A stretch of 64,000 nt of DNA from Pseudomonadota bacterium (GCA_021816775.1 JAKAXA010000006.1:62001-126000); one strand, 5' to 3'; shown: positions 20,124-28,038, numbered from the stretch's first letter. Notes: a model not told the origin generated them from the letters alone. Translations and numbers: made by a program.

Positions 20124-20834
20124 TCAGGCGCCGTGCTCGGTCAGCTGGTCGACCCACAGCTCGATGCGCGCGCAGCCCTCGACCGCCTGCACGGCGACCA
20201 CGCCGGGGTCGGCGCGCTCGAGCCCGGCGATCGCCGCTTCCTTGCCGGTGCCGGCAACGACGAACAGCGGCTCGGGAATGTGGGCGATGAACCCAGGCGT
20301 GACGCTGATGCCGGAGAGGCCGTCGGGGCGGCTCACCGCGAGGGCGAGCCTGCCGCGCGCGCGGGCCAGGTCCTCGCTCCTGAACAGCGAGGCCGTGTGC
20401 CCGTCGGCGCCGAGTCCGAGCATGCCGAGCGTGACCGCGACGCCCTGCTCGAGCAGCGCGCGCAGCCTGCGCTCATAGTCGAGCGCCGCCGCCTCGAGCG
20501 CCAGCTCGGTGCGCACCCGCAGCACCTGCTCCTCGGGCAGGGCAAGCGCATCGAGCAGCGGCCGCGAGGCGTGGTAGTTGCTGAGCTCGGAATCGGCCGG
20601 GACATAGCGGTCGTCGGAAAACAGCACGTGCAGTCTGCCGCGCAGCGCCGCGCCCGAGTGCCTCAGGCGCGTGGCGAGCTGCTGGTACGCCGGCAGCGGC
20701 GTGTGGCCGCCGGAGAGCATGATGGCCGCGCCGCCCGAGGCGGCCGCCGCCGAGATGGCCTGCTCGAGCCGCGCCGCGAGCGCCGTATCGAGCTCGGGGC
20801 GGGTTGGGAATCTGCGGATGTGGACTTTTTGCAT
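20124..20834 (-). CDS. pgl: 6-phosphogluconolactonase
   Basis: Hydrolyses 6-phosphogluconolactone to 6-phosphogluconate in the oxidative pentose phosphate/Entner-Doudoroff route. The 236-residue product has the DevB/SOL-type motifs SGGHTP near residue 40, FSDDRYVP near residue 73 and the catalytic loop GLGADGHTASLF near residue 140. The ATG at 20834 gives the family N-terminus; an in-frame ATG 33 bases upstream is less likely. It is not linked to zwf or edd here, only loosely to gnd 7 kb away. Confidence 0.93.
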   Translation of the reverse strand: MQKVHIRRFPTRPELDTALAARLEQAISAAAASGGAAIMLSGGHTPLPAYQQLATRLRHSGAALRGRLHVLFSDDRYVPADSELSNYHASRPLLDALALPEEQVLRVRTELALEAAALDYERRLRALLEQGVAVTLGMLGLGADGHTASLFRSEDLARARGRLALAVSRPDGLSGISVTPGFIAHIPEPLFVVAGTGKEAAIAGLERADPGVVAVQAVEGCARIELWVDQLTEHGA

Positions 20835-20889
20835 GTGCCGTCCTGAATGCGTGGGGATCCGGGCCATGGTAGCGCAGCTGCCGCAGCGC

Positions 20890-22044
20890 TCAGTTGGGCT
20901 GTTCCTTGACCTGCACCGTCAGGGTGAGCTCTTTCGTGCCGCGCTGCACGCGCACTGTGAGCGTCGAGCCCGGCTTCTGGCGGGCGATCTCCACCCGCGC
21001 ATCCTCGGCCGAGTGCACGGCCGCGCCGCCGAGAGCGAGCAGCAGATCGCCCGGCTTAAGGCCGGCCTTCTGCGCGGGGCTGCCGACGTACATATTGGCG
21101 ATGACCACCCCGCCGTGGGCGAGCCCGAGCTGGCTCGCCTGGCTGGCGGAGATGTCCTGCGGCACGATGCCGATCCAGCCGCGGATCACCTTGCCGTACT
21201 TGATGATGTCGTGCAGCACTCCGCGCACCATGTCGACCGGAATCGCAAAGCCGATGCCCTCCACCCCGAGGTTCTTGGCGGCGATCGCGGTGTTGATGCC
21301 GATCAGCTGTCCGTTGGAGTTGACGAGGGCCCCGCCGGAGTTGCCGAAATTGATCGGCGCGTCCGTCTGGATGAAATCATCGAACGCGGAGATGCCGAGA
21401 TCCTCGCGGCCCGTGGCGCTGACGATCCCGTTGGTCACCGTCTGCGACAGGCCGAGCGGGTTGCCGATCGCGAGCACGACGTCCCCGACGCGCACGTCAT
21501 TGGACTGCCCGAAGGCGATGACCGGCAGGTGCGGCAGGCTGATCTGCAGCACCGCGAGATCCGTGTCCGGATCGACGCCGACGATGCGCGGCACGGCAAC
21601 GCGCCCGTCGGCGAGCTGCACGCGGATGGCGGCGGCATTGGCGATGACGTGATAGTTCGTGACGATGTGGCCCTCCTTGTCGACGATCACGCCCGAGCCC
21701 AGGGTGCGCTCGATGCGCTGGCGGTACAGCGGCAGCACGTTGCCGAACAGCTCGCCGAAATTCCCGAAGAACGGATTGACCTGCTCGGTCACCACCCGCG
21801 CGGTGTAGATGTTCACCACCGCCGGCGCGGCGCGCTCGACCGCGCTCGCGTAGCTGAGGACCGGCGCCTCGCGCCGCTCGGGGGCCTGCGCCGCCACCGG
21901 CGCTGAGGGGCGGCTCGCCGCGGGGGCGGGGGGAGGGGCGCCGATCAGGCTCGGGTGCAGCGCCACGATCACGAACGCTAGCGCCAGCCCGCCGACCACC
22001 GATCCGGCGATGAACGTCAAACCCCGGCCCAGTCGCTGCAGCAT
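20890..22044 (-). CDS. degS: DegS/DegQ-like periplasmic serine protease with one PDZ domain
   Basis: A 384-residue HtrA-family protease anchored by an N-terminal membrane segment (about residues 11-31). The trypsin-like domain shows His in NYHVIANA, Asp in DPDTDLAVL and Ser in NFGNSGGALVN. A single C-terminal PDZ domain (about residues 285-380) follows. The anchor plus a single PDZ domain matches DegS, the sigma-E pathway sensor that cleaves the anti-sigma factor RseA, rather than the two-PDZ DegP/DegQ. The start at 22044 gives a normal short cytoplasmic leader. Divergent from petB. Confidence 0.88.
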   Translation of the reverse strand: MLQRLGRGLTFIAGSVVGGLALAFVIVALHPSLIGAPPPAPAASRPSAPVAAQAPERREAPVLSYASAVERAAPAVVNIYTARVVTEQVNPFFGNFGELFGNVLPLYRQRIERTLGSGVIVDKEGHIVTNYHVIANAAAIRVQLADGRVAVPRIVGVDPDTDLAVLQISLPHLPVIAFGQSNDVRVGDVVLAIGNPLGLSQTVTNGIVSATGREDLGISAFDDFIQTDAPINFGNSGGALVNSNGQLIGINTAIAAKNLGVEGIGFAIPVDMVRGVLHDIIKYGKVIRGWIGIVPQDISASQASQLGLAHGGVVIANMYVGSPAQKAGLKPGDLLLALGGAAVHSAEDARVEIARQKPGSTLTVRVQRGTKELTLTVQVKEQPN

Positions 22045-22343
22045 CTCTTGAAGGTCTCCGTCTGATGTCCCGTGCCCGCCCCGCAGCGCCCGGCCGGTCC
22101 CGAGGCGCGCGCCGGCGCCAATAGGTACAAGCCTCCGGCGGCGCCGGCGGCGGCAGGAGAGGGTTTGTGTATAATGCACCCACCCCTGATGAGCCGGAAA
22201 CTGTTACGAGTCGCTCGTCGTGGTGTGCAAGAAGAAAGCGGGCGCGGCACTGCGCCGGGTGAAACCGGAAATTGGGAGGTTCTTCCGATGACCGAATGCG
22301 TTCTGGCGGCCGGCGGGTCAACCCGCCCTGGTGGGGGTGCCTG
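22045..22343. other. petB upstream region lacking petA
   Basis: About 300 bases between degS and petB, where many gammaproteobacteria carry the Rieske gene petA. I find no Rieske-like frame. The region contains a TATAAT box, the short open frame at 22288-22344 and a small hairpin (GGCGGG stem, 22312-22327). Confidence 0.7.
22170..22175 (+). promoter_or_regulatory. Candidate -10 element of the petBC promoter
   Basis: An exact TATAAT in an otherwise very GC-rich stretch, 174 bases before petB, with upstream bases reading GTGTG. No good -35 hexamer sits 16-18 bases upstream, so this would be an extended -10-like or activator-dependent promoter. Confidence 0.45.
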
Positions 22344-22344
22344 A
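22288..22344 (+). CDS. Short leader-like open frame coupled to petB
   Basis: An 18-codon frame (MTECVLAAGGSTRPGGGA) with a strong GGGAGG ribosome binding site 8 bases upstream. Its TGA overlaps the petB ATG as TGATG. It occupies exactly the place of petA. It could be a translational leader for petB or a scar in which nearly all of petA was deleted in frame; Rieske proteins often begin MT/MS plus an acidic residue, but no Rieske motif remains. It may not make a functional peptide. Confidence 0.4.
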   Translation: MTECVLAAGGSTRPGGGA

Positions 22345-23609
22345 TGAGTGCGGACACTCCCGACTCGACGCGCGGCGCCGATGCGGCCGCGGCCAAGGGG
22401 GGCCTGTGGGCCTGGATCAACAGGCGCCTGCCGGTCGACTCGTTCATTTCCCACGAGCTGACCGGCTACCTCGCGCCGAAGAACTTCAACTTCTGGTACT
22501 TCTTCGGCTCTCTCGCCATGCTGGTGCTGGTGATGCAGATCGTCACCGGCATCTTCCTGACGATGTTCTACCAGCCGGGCGACGCATTCGGCTCCGTGCA
22601 GTTCATCATGCGCGAGGTGCAGTGGGGCTGGCTGGTGCGCTACATGCACTCGACCGGCGCCTCGTTCTTCTTCATCGTCGTCTACCTGCACATGTTCCGC
22701 GGCATGCTGTACGGCTCGTACCGCCAGCCGCGCGAGCTCCTCTGGTTGATCGGCATGCTGGTGTACCTGGCGCTGATGGCCGAGGCGTTCATGGGCTACG
22801 TGCTGCCCTGGGGCAACATGTCGTTCTGGGGCGCGCAGGTCATCATCAACCTGTTCGGCACCATCCCGGCCATCGGGCCCGGGCTCACGCAGTGGATCCG
22901 CGGCGATTACGGCATCTCGCGCTTCACTCTCAATCGTCTCTTCGCGCTGCACGTGGCGGCCGTGCCGATCGTGCTGCTGCTGCTGGTGGTGCTGCACCTG
23001 GTGGCGCTGCATCAGGTCGGCTCGAACAACCCCGACGGCATCGAGATCCGCGATCATCTCGGCAAGGACGGCAAGCCGCTCGACGGCATCCCGTTCCATC
23101 CGTATTACACGGTCAAGGACATCTTCGGGGTCGGGGTGTTCTTCATCCTGTTCGCGCTGGTGGTGTTCTTCGTGCCCACCTTCCACGGGCTGTTCCTGGA
23201 GCCGGCGAACTTCACGCCGCACAATCCGCTCTCGACGCCGGCGGACATCCACCCCGTGTGGTACTTCACGCCCTACTACGCCATCCTGCGCGCGGTGCCG
23301 AGCAAGGGTCTCGGGGCATTGTGTCTGCTGCTCGCGCTGGTGTCGCTGTTCCTGCTGCCCTGGCTGGATCGCTCGCCGGTGAAATCGATCCGCTACAAGG
23401 GGTGGATGTCGCGGGTCGCGCTCTTGGTGTTCGTGGTGTCCTTCGTCGGCCTGGGCTACCTTGGCATGCAGCCGGTCGAGCCGCTCTACGTCATCCTCGC
23501 CCGGGTCTTCGCGATCGGCTACTTCGCGTTCTTCTGGCTGATGCCGTTCTACACGCGCTGGGAGCGGGTCAAGCCCGTGCCCGAAAGGGTGGTCTACCAT
23601 GCGCACTAA
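22344..23609 (+). CDS. petB: Ubiquinol-cytochrome c reductase, cytochrome b subunit
   Basis: The 421-residue di-haem membrane subunit of the bc1 complex, which oxidises ubiquinol at Qo and reduces quinone at Qi. Eight or more membrane segments are visible. Two histidine pairs on helices B and D (YMHSTG...YLHMFRG and LFALHVAA...VLHLVALH) bind the b haems. The Qo loop reads PVWY (23253-23264) instead of the mitochondrial PEWY. The ATG at 22344 overlaps the preceding short frame; an in-frame extension to 22272 has no family support. petC follows with an 11-base overlap. Confidence 0.96.
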   Translation: MSADTPDSTRGADAAAAKGGLWAWINRRLPVDSFISHELTGYLAPKNFNFWYFFGSLAMLVLVMQIVTGIFLTMFYQPGDAFGSVQFIMREVQWGWLVRYMHSTGASFFFIVVYLHMFRGMLYGSYRQPRELLWLIGMLVYLALMAEAFMGYVLPWGNMSFWGAQVIINLFGTIPAIGPGLTQWIRGDYGISRFTLNRLFALHVAAVPIVLLLLVVLHLVALHQVGSNNPDGIEIRDHLGKDGKPLDGIPFHPYYTVKDIFGVGVFFILFALVVFFVPTFHGLFLEPANFTPHNPLSTPADIHPVWYFTPYYAILRAVPSKGLGALCLLLALVSLFLLPWLDRSPVKSIRYKGWMSRVALLVFVVSFVGLGYLGMQPVEPLYVILARVFAIGYFAFFWLMPFYTRWERVKPVPERVVYHAH

Positions 23610-24390
23610 TCGTCACGGCTGGGCGAGGGTGCTGCTGGGCGCGGCGCTGGCGGTGGGGCTGGCCGGGCTCGCGCAGGCCGCCGACTCGGGCGCCGCGTAC
23701 GGGGCGCACTGGAAGAGCTGGCAGGCGCGCGCCGATGTCTCGGATCTGCCCTCCCTGCAGCGCGGCGCGCGGGACTTCGTCGGCTACTGCCTCGGCTGTC
23801 ATTCGCTGCGCTATGAGCGCTGGTCCCGCCTCGGCAAGGACCTGAAGATCCCGCCGGCGATGCTCGTGAAGGACCTGATTCCGCCGGGGCAGAAGCCGCA
23901 GGACTACATGATCTCGCCGATGACGGCGGATGCGGAGAAATGGTTCGGCAAGCCGCCGCCGGACCTCTCGCTGATCGCCCGCTACCGGGGCACCAATTAC
24001 CTGTACCGCTACCTGAAGACGTTCTACGTGGATTCGCAGCGGCCGACGGGGGTGAACAACCTCGTGTTTCCGTCGGTGGCCATGCCCGATGTGCTCTCCT
24101 CGCTCGAGGGCCTGAAGATCGCCGTTTACCGCACGGTCGAGGTGCCGGGGCCGCACGGCAGCACCCTGAAGCGCCAGGTCTTCGAGCACTTCAAGCAGAT
24201 CGCCCCGGGCAGCATGACGCCGCAGCAGTTCGACCGCTTCGTTCACGACACGGTCAATTTTCTCGACTACGTGGGTGATCCGCAGCGGGTCGAGCGTCAC
24301 CGCGTCGGCGTGTGGGTGATCCTGTTCCTGATCCTGTTCACCTGGCTCGCCTGGCTGCTGTATCGCGAGTACTGGAAGGACGTGCGCTAG
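23599..24390 (+). CDS. petC: Ubiquinol-cytochrome c reductase, cytochrome c1
   Basis: The 263-residue membrane-anchored c-type cytochrome of the bc1 complex. A signal peptide (about residues 1-27), the haem-binding CLGCH (residues 64-68), a downstream candidate sixth ligand Met in the SVAMPDVL stretch, and a single C-terminal membrane anchor (about 236-258) match cytochrome c1. The start overlaps the end of petB. It is followed by sspA-sspB, a common gammaproteobacterial order. Confidence 0.96.
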   Translation: MRTNRHGWARVLLGAALAVGLAGLAQAADSGAAYGAHWKSWQARADVSDLPSLQRGARDFVGYCLGCHSLRYERWSRLGKDLKIPPAMLVKDLIPPGQKPQDYMISPMTADAEKWFGKPPPDLSLIARYRGTNYLYRYLKTFYVDSQRPTGVNNLVFPSVAMPDVLSSLEGLKIAVYRTVEVPGPHGSTLKRQVFEHFKQIAPGSMTPQQFDRFVHDTVNFLDYVGDPQRVERHRVGVWVILFLILFTWLAWLLYREYWKDVR

Positions 24391-24506
24391 AGGGCGCGCG
24401 GGCCTTCGCCGCACCGCCGGCTGCGGCGGCGGTGCGGCCACCGGCAACGGCGCCCCTCGGTGCGGTAAGATCACCGCAAGGCCCTCTGGCCGGCGGGAGC
24501 GGTATC

Positions 24507-25127
24507 GTGTCGAGCAGACGATCCATCATGACGCTGTTCTCGGCGCCGGCAGACCCCTGGAGCCACCGCACCAGGATCGTGCTGGCCGAGAAGGGCATCG
24601 ACATCGAGATCGTGAGCGTCGCCCCGGGGAGCCTGCCGGAGGACCTGCTCGACCTGAACCCCTATCATTCGCTGCCCACCCTGGTGGACCGGGATCTGGT
24701 TCTGTACGACTCGCGGGTGATCATCGAGTATCTCGATGAGCGTTTCCCGCACCCGCCGCTGATGCCGGCCGATCCGGTGACGCGGGCGCAGTTTCGCCTC
24801 GCGCTTTATCGCATAGAGCGCGACTGGTACAGTCTGCTCGGGCAGATCGAGCGCGAAGAGGACCGCCGGCAGCTGCCGAAGCTGAGGAAGATCCTCCTCG
24901 ATACGATCGTGCAGGGGGTCGAGCTGTTTCAACTGAAGCCCTTCTTTCTCTCCGACGAGTTTTCACTGGTGGATGCCACGCTCGCTCCGGTGCTGTGGCG
25001 GCTGCGGCACCACCAGATCGAGCTGCCTTCCAAGGCCCAGCCCATCGTCAAATACGAGAACCGCATCTTCGCGCGGCCAGCGTTCGCGCGCGCCCTCTCG
25101 GACGTGGAGCGCGCAATGCGGCGCTAG
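24507..25127 (+). CDS. sspA: Stringent starvation protein A
   Basis: Glutathione-S-transferase-fold protein that binds RNA polymerase in relatives and modulates stationary-phase and acid-stress transcription. The 206-residue product has the family RSIMTLFSAPADPWSHRTRI start, a thioredoxin-like domain (about 8-85) and an all-helical C-terminal domain. I chose GTG at 24507 because a GGGAG site lies 7 bases upstream and homologues carry a similar short leader before MTLFS; ATG at 24528 is the alternative. Confidence 0.92.
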   Translation: MSSRRSIMTLFSAPADPWSHRTRIVLAEKGIDIEIVSVAPGSLPEDLLDLNPYHSLPTLVDRDLVLYDSRVIIEYLDERFPHPPLMPADPVTRAQFRLALYRIERDWYSLLGQIEREEDRRQLPKLRKILLDTIVQGVELFQLKPFFLSDEFSLVDATLAPVLWRLRHHQIELPSKAQPIVKYENRIFARPAFARALSDVERAMRR

Positions 25128-25139
25128 AGAGCCCCTCTG

Positions 25140-25553
25140 ATGCTCAAAGCCCCTCCCAAGCGGCCGTACCTGCTGCGCGCAATGCACCAATGGATCACCG
25201 ACAGCGGCCATACGCCGCACGTGATCGTCGATGCCGGGCGCGCGGGCGAGGACATCCCGCATGCGTACGTGCAGGACGGCAAGCTGGTGCTGAACTTGAG
25301 CTATAGCGCCACGCAGAGGCTGAAGATCGACAACGACCTCGTCGAGTTCGATGCCCGCTTCGCGGGCGTGATCCACCACGTGCGCATTCCGGTGGGCGCG
25401 GTGATGGGCGTGTACGCGCGCGAGACCGGCGAGGGGATGATGTTTCCGGATCAGGATACGAGCCCCGCGCCGCCGGAGCCGCCCGCGCCCGGCCCCGCGC
25501 CGGCCGATGATGGCGGCGGCGCGAAGCGCCCGCAGCTGCGGGTGGTGAAGTGA
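25140..25553 (+). CDS. sspB: ClpXP specificity-enhancing factor SspB
   Basis: Adaptor that delivers ssrA-tagged proteins to ClpXP. The 137-residue product has an N-terminal dimeric substrate-binding domain (about residues 1-105), a Pro/Ala-rich flexible linker (about 106-128) and the short C-terminal ClpX-binding motif RPQLRVVK. It lies 12 bases after sspA. The IS607 element lies just downstream. Confidence 0.95.
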   Translation: MLKAPPKRPYLLRAMHQWITDSGHTPHVIVDAGRAGEDIPHAYVQDGKLVLNLSYSATQRLKIDNDLVEFDARFAGVIHHVRIPVGAVMGVYARETGEGMMFPDQDTSPAPPEPPAPGPAPADDGGGAKRPQLRVVK

Positions 25554-25577
25554 GTGCACCGTTCCGTCAGACTTGCT

Positions 25578-25599
25578 CAATCATGCACAGACATGATTG
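25578..25599 (-). ncRNA. Hairpin at the tnpB 3' end, candidate part of an omega RNA
   Basis: CAATCATG and CATGATTG form a perfect 8-bp stem (9 bp with the flanking T-A pair) with a 6-base loop, overlapping the last codons and the stop of tnpB. In IS200/IS605 and IS607 elements the guide RNA of TnpB (omega RNA/reRNA) comes from the tnpB 3' end and element end, with the guide beyond the right end. The structure is seen; the RNA role is inference. Confidence 0.35.
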
Positions 25600-26750
25600 A
25601 AGCTGACTCCCTGCTTCACTGAGGATGGTTTCGCCGTCACCTTTCGACGACGGCCAGAGCCTTCCTCTCCACAGGCTGTCACCGTGGAACTCACGGCCAT
25701 GTTCTTCAGATTGATCGCCGCATTCACGTCGCGGTCGTGGATCACGCCGCACGCCGGACACGGCCACTTGCGCACCGACCATGGCAGATCGCTCAGCCGG
25801 TGCCCGCACGCCGAGCACGTCTTGCTGCAAGCGTAGAAGCGATCGGCCACCACGACCCGGCCGCCTCGCATCGCGGCCTTGTACGCCAACTGCCTGCGGA
25901 ACTCGAAGAAGCCCATATCGGCCATGGTTCGGGCCAAGTGACGGTTCTTCACCATGCCGCGTACATTCAGATCCTCGATGCCGATCGTGTGGAACCGGCG
26001 CGTGAGGTCCGTGGTGAGCTCGTGCAGCGCGGCCGAGCGGATCGCAGCGATGCGGGCGTGCAGCTTCGCCAGTTTGGCCTTGGCCTTGCGGCTCATGCTA
26101 CGCAAGCGCCTGCGCAAGCGGGCGAGCAGCGTTTGGTGAGGCTTCGGACCGGGGATCGTTTCTCCCGTCGAGAGCGTCGCCAATGCCGACACACCCAGGT
26201 CCACACCGACCGCGCCTTGGTTTTCGGCTTTGGATAGGTGCGAACTGTCGGGCGTGTCCACGGTGATGCTGACAAACCAGCGCTCGGCCACACGGCAGAC
26301 CGTGGCCGACATGATCTTGCCAGCGAAGCGCAACGTCTCGCGCATGCGCACCCAGCCGAAATGGGGGATGCGAATGCGTGAACCGTCGATGTCGAACTGG
26401 TCGTTGGTGAGCGTGAAGCGATCGTGCACGCCCTTCTTGCGAAACTGCGGATAGCGGGCGCGGCCTGCGAAGAAGTTCTGAAATGCCTGCCCCAATTGGA
26501 TGATCGCCATCTGCGGCGCGTTCTTCGTGACCTGCAGCATCCACGGATACTGCTTGCGCTTGATCGCATTGAGTTGCCGCCGAAGCGCCGCCTGCGAGGG
26601 TTTCGGCAAGGTGCCGTCCGCCGTCCACGTCTCGTACTGGCGCTGCCACTCGGCCAGTGTCCAGTTGTAGGCAAAGCGCGCTGTGCCCGCCGCGCGGGCC
26701 AGATAGGTGGCTTGAACGTTGTTCGGGTCGAGTGCGTTTTTTGTGGGCGA
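25581..26750 (-). CDS. tnpB: TnpB, RNA-guided nuclease family, start codon unclear
   Basis: RuvC-type TnpB protein, the ancestor family of Cas12. All nuclease residues are visible: Asp in GVDLGVSALATL, Glu in IGIEDLNVRGM, the zinc finger CSACGH...CPACG, and the final Asp in HDRDVNAA. Homology begins 3 codons after the tnpA stop (NALDPNNVQATYLARAAGTA), but no ATG, GTG or TTG precedes it in frame. The first usable start is TTG at 26609, which would drop about 47 N-terminal residues. The frame is the same as tnpA, separated only by TAA. An A6 run at about 26733-26738 suggests one inserted base relative to relatives. It may be made by readthrough or reinitiation, or may be inactive. Confidence 0.8.
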   Translation of the reverse strand, partial: SPTKNALDPNNVQATYLARAAGTARFAYNWTLAEWQRQYETWTADGTLPKPSQAALRRQLNAIKRKQYPWMLQVTKNAPQMAIIQLGQAFQNFFAGRARYPQFRKKGVHDRFTLTNDQFDIDGSRIRIPHFGWVRMRETLRFAGKIMSATVCRVAERWFVSITVDTPDSSHLSKAENQGAVGVDLGVSALATLSTGETIPGPKPHQTLLARLRRRLRSMSRKAKAKLAKLHARIAAIRSAALHELTTDLTRRFHTIGIEDLNVRGMVKNRHLARTMADMGFFEFRRQLAYKAAMRGGRVVVADRFYACSKTCSACGHRLSDLPWSVRKWPCPACGVIHDRDVNAAINLKNMAVSSTVTACGEEGSGRRRKVTAKPSSVKQGVSFNHVCA

Positions 26751-27380
26751 TTAGGATTGCGCCGCCGCCACTGCCTGCTTCACTCCGTCGAGCAGCGTTT
26801 GGTTCTTGCGCGAGCGGCTGCCGTAGAGCCGGGCGCTGAACACGGCGACAATCTCCAGCACGTCCTTGGCAAGGTCTTCCTCGAAGGTTGGGTCCTCGCC
26901 TTGGTTGAGGATCACGACCTCCACGCTCTTCGCTTCGCAGATAGCGAATACCAGTTCTGCGCCGAAGCGCAGCAGCCGATCCTGGTGCGTAATGACGAGC
27001 CGTCCGATCCGCCCTGCCACCACATCGTCCAGCAGACGCTTCAAGCCTCTCTTGTGGTAGTTCATGCCAGAACCCATGTCGGCAATCACTTCGAACGTCC
27101 AGCCCTGTCGGGCGCAGTAGAGTTCGAGCAGCTGCTTCTGCCGCTCCAGCTCGTCCTTCTGGTCGTGGCTGGACACGCGGGCGTAGGCGATGGTGCGACG
27201 CGCCGCCTCCGGCGCATGAAATCGATCGGGACGCAGCCGCGCAAGGTCGTAGCGCCGCCGACCTCCTGGCGTGCGCTCATCGGGGATGAGCTTGCCTTCG
27301 CGCTCCCAGCGCCGCAGCGTTTGCGCTGCAACCCCAAGAAACTCGGCGGCCTCGCGAATACTGACCATTTTGCGTGACAT
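26751..27380 (-). CDS. tnpA: IS607-family serine recombinase TnpA
   Basis: A 209-residue transposase: an N-terminal MerR-type helix-turn-helix (SIREAAEFLGVAAQTLRRWE, residues 7-26) followed by a small serine resolvase domain with the catalytic serine in AYARVSSHDQK and the conserved arginine-rich RIGRLVITHQDRLLRFG segment. Length and motifs are complete, so it should be active. The stop TAA at 26751-26753 directly abuts tnpB in the same frame. Confidence 0.92.
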   Translation of the reverse strand: MSRKMVSIREAAEFLGVAAQTLRRWEREGKLIPDERTPGGRRRYDLARLRPDRFHAPEAARRTIAYARVSSHDQKDELERQKQLLELYCARQGWTFEVIADMGSGMNYHKRGLKRLLDDVVAGRIGRLVITHQDRLLRFGAELVFAICEAKSVEVVILNQGEDPTFEEDLAKDVLEIVAVFSARLYGSRSRKNQTLLDGVKQAVAAAQS

Positions 27381-27440
27381 GCTCTAAATATACATTATTG
27401 CGCAAGAACGCATAACTGCAGACTCAGCAGTTCAAGCCCG

Positions 27441-27469
27441 TTGCAGGCGGCCGCGCGTTCTGCTATTCA
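27441..27469 (+). promoter_or_regulatory. Promoter of rnpB
   Basis: TTGCAG (27441-27446) and TATTCA (27464-27469) are separated by 17 bases. TGC directly before the -10 hexamer makes an extended -10. The predicted start, about 7-9 bases downstream, coincides with the 5' end of the P1 helix of the RNA. Confidence 0.65.
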
Positions 27470-27477
27470 GCGTAGCG

Positions 27478-27947
27478 GGGAGCCGGCCGGGCAATCGCTG
27501 CTCCGACCCGTCACAAGGTCGGAGGGGAGGAAAGTCCGGGCTCCGGCGGATCAGGGTGCCAGGTAACGCCTGGGGGGCAGCGTTGGCGGAGCGCAAGCTC
27601 CGTGCGTCGCGCGCTCACGGAAAGTGCAACAGAGAGTAGACCGCCCAAGCCCTCGCTCAGGCTCCTTCGGGGCCGCGGCGCAGGGACGGCAAGGGTGAAA
27701 CGGTGCGGTAAGAGCGCACCGCGGTCCTGGCAACAGGACTGGCACGGCAAACCCCACCTGGAGCAAGGCCAAATAGGGGAGCAGCGGGTTCCGGCAACGG
27801 GGCCTGCGGCGCCGATCCGCGCGCGCTTCCGGGTAGGCCGCTAGAGATCCACGGCGACGTGGATCGTAGAGGAATGATTGCCCGTGGGGCCCGCCTCTCA
27901 CCGGGGCGGGTTCCTGCGACAGAACCCGGCTTACAGGCCGGCTCCCT
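27478..27947 (+). ncRNA. rnpB: RNase P RNA, bacterial type A
   Basis: Catalytic RNA that removes tRNA 5' leaders. Recognised by the conserved core GAGGAAAGTCCGGGCTC (about 27526-27542), the GGTGCCAGGTAACGCCTGG hairpin after it, the AAGGGTGAAACGGTGCGGTAAGAG block, the GCAAGGCCAAATAGGGG block and the 3' ACAGAACCCGGCTTA. P1 forms between GGGAGCCGGCC at the 5' end and GGCCGGCTCCC at the 3' end. Followed by TTTTC. It lies less than 100 bases from tnpA, so the transposon inserted just upstream without breaking the promoter. Confidence 0.96.
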
Positions 27948-27974
27948 TTTCTACGGGCTTCGCCCGGGATCTCA

Positions 27975-27999
27975 CCGGGTTCGCCGTCGGCGAGCCCGG
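27975..27999. terminator. Hairpin between rnpB and rsmI
   Basis: CCGGGTTCGCC (27975-27985) pairs with GGCGAGCCCGG (27989-27999) through one G-T wobble and a 3-base loop. It lies between two convergent transcripts. No T-run follows. Confidence 0.4.
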
Positions 28000-28038
28000 C
28001 GGATGCAACGGCGCGAAGACGCGCCGGCGCAGGTCCGA

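Larger units (their letters stand above)
25560..27430 (-). mobile_element. IS607-family insertion sequence (approximate ends)
   Basis: Contains a MerR-HTH serine recombinase (tnpA, 26751-27380) followed by tnpB (25581-26750), the defining IS607 layout. Ends are estimated from the flanking genes: the right end lies between the sspB stop (25553) and the hairpin at 25578, and the left end between tnpA and the rnpB promoter (27441). IS607 elements lack terminal inverted repeats and make no target duplication, so the borders cannot be fixed by eye. A palindrome TTGCGCAA at 27398-27405 may be a TnpA HTH site. Confidence 0.75.

Noticed and set aside
22072..22287. An N-terminal extension of the short frame before petB
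   Set aside because: The open frame continues upstream to 22072, but it crosses the TATAAT promoter candidate and has no start site with a ribosome binding site before 22288.
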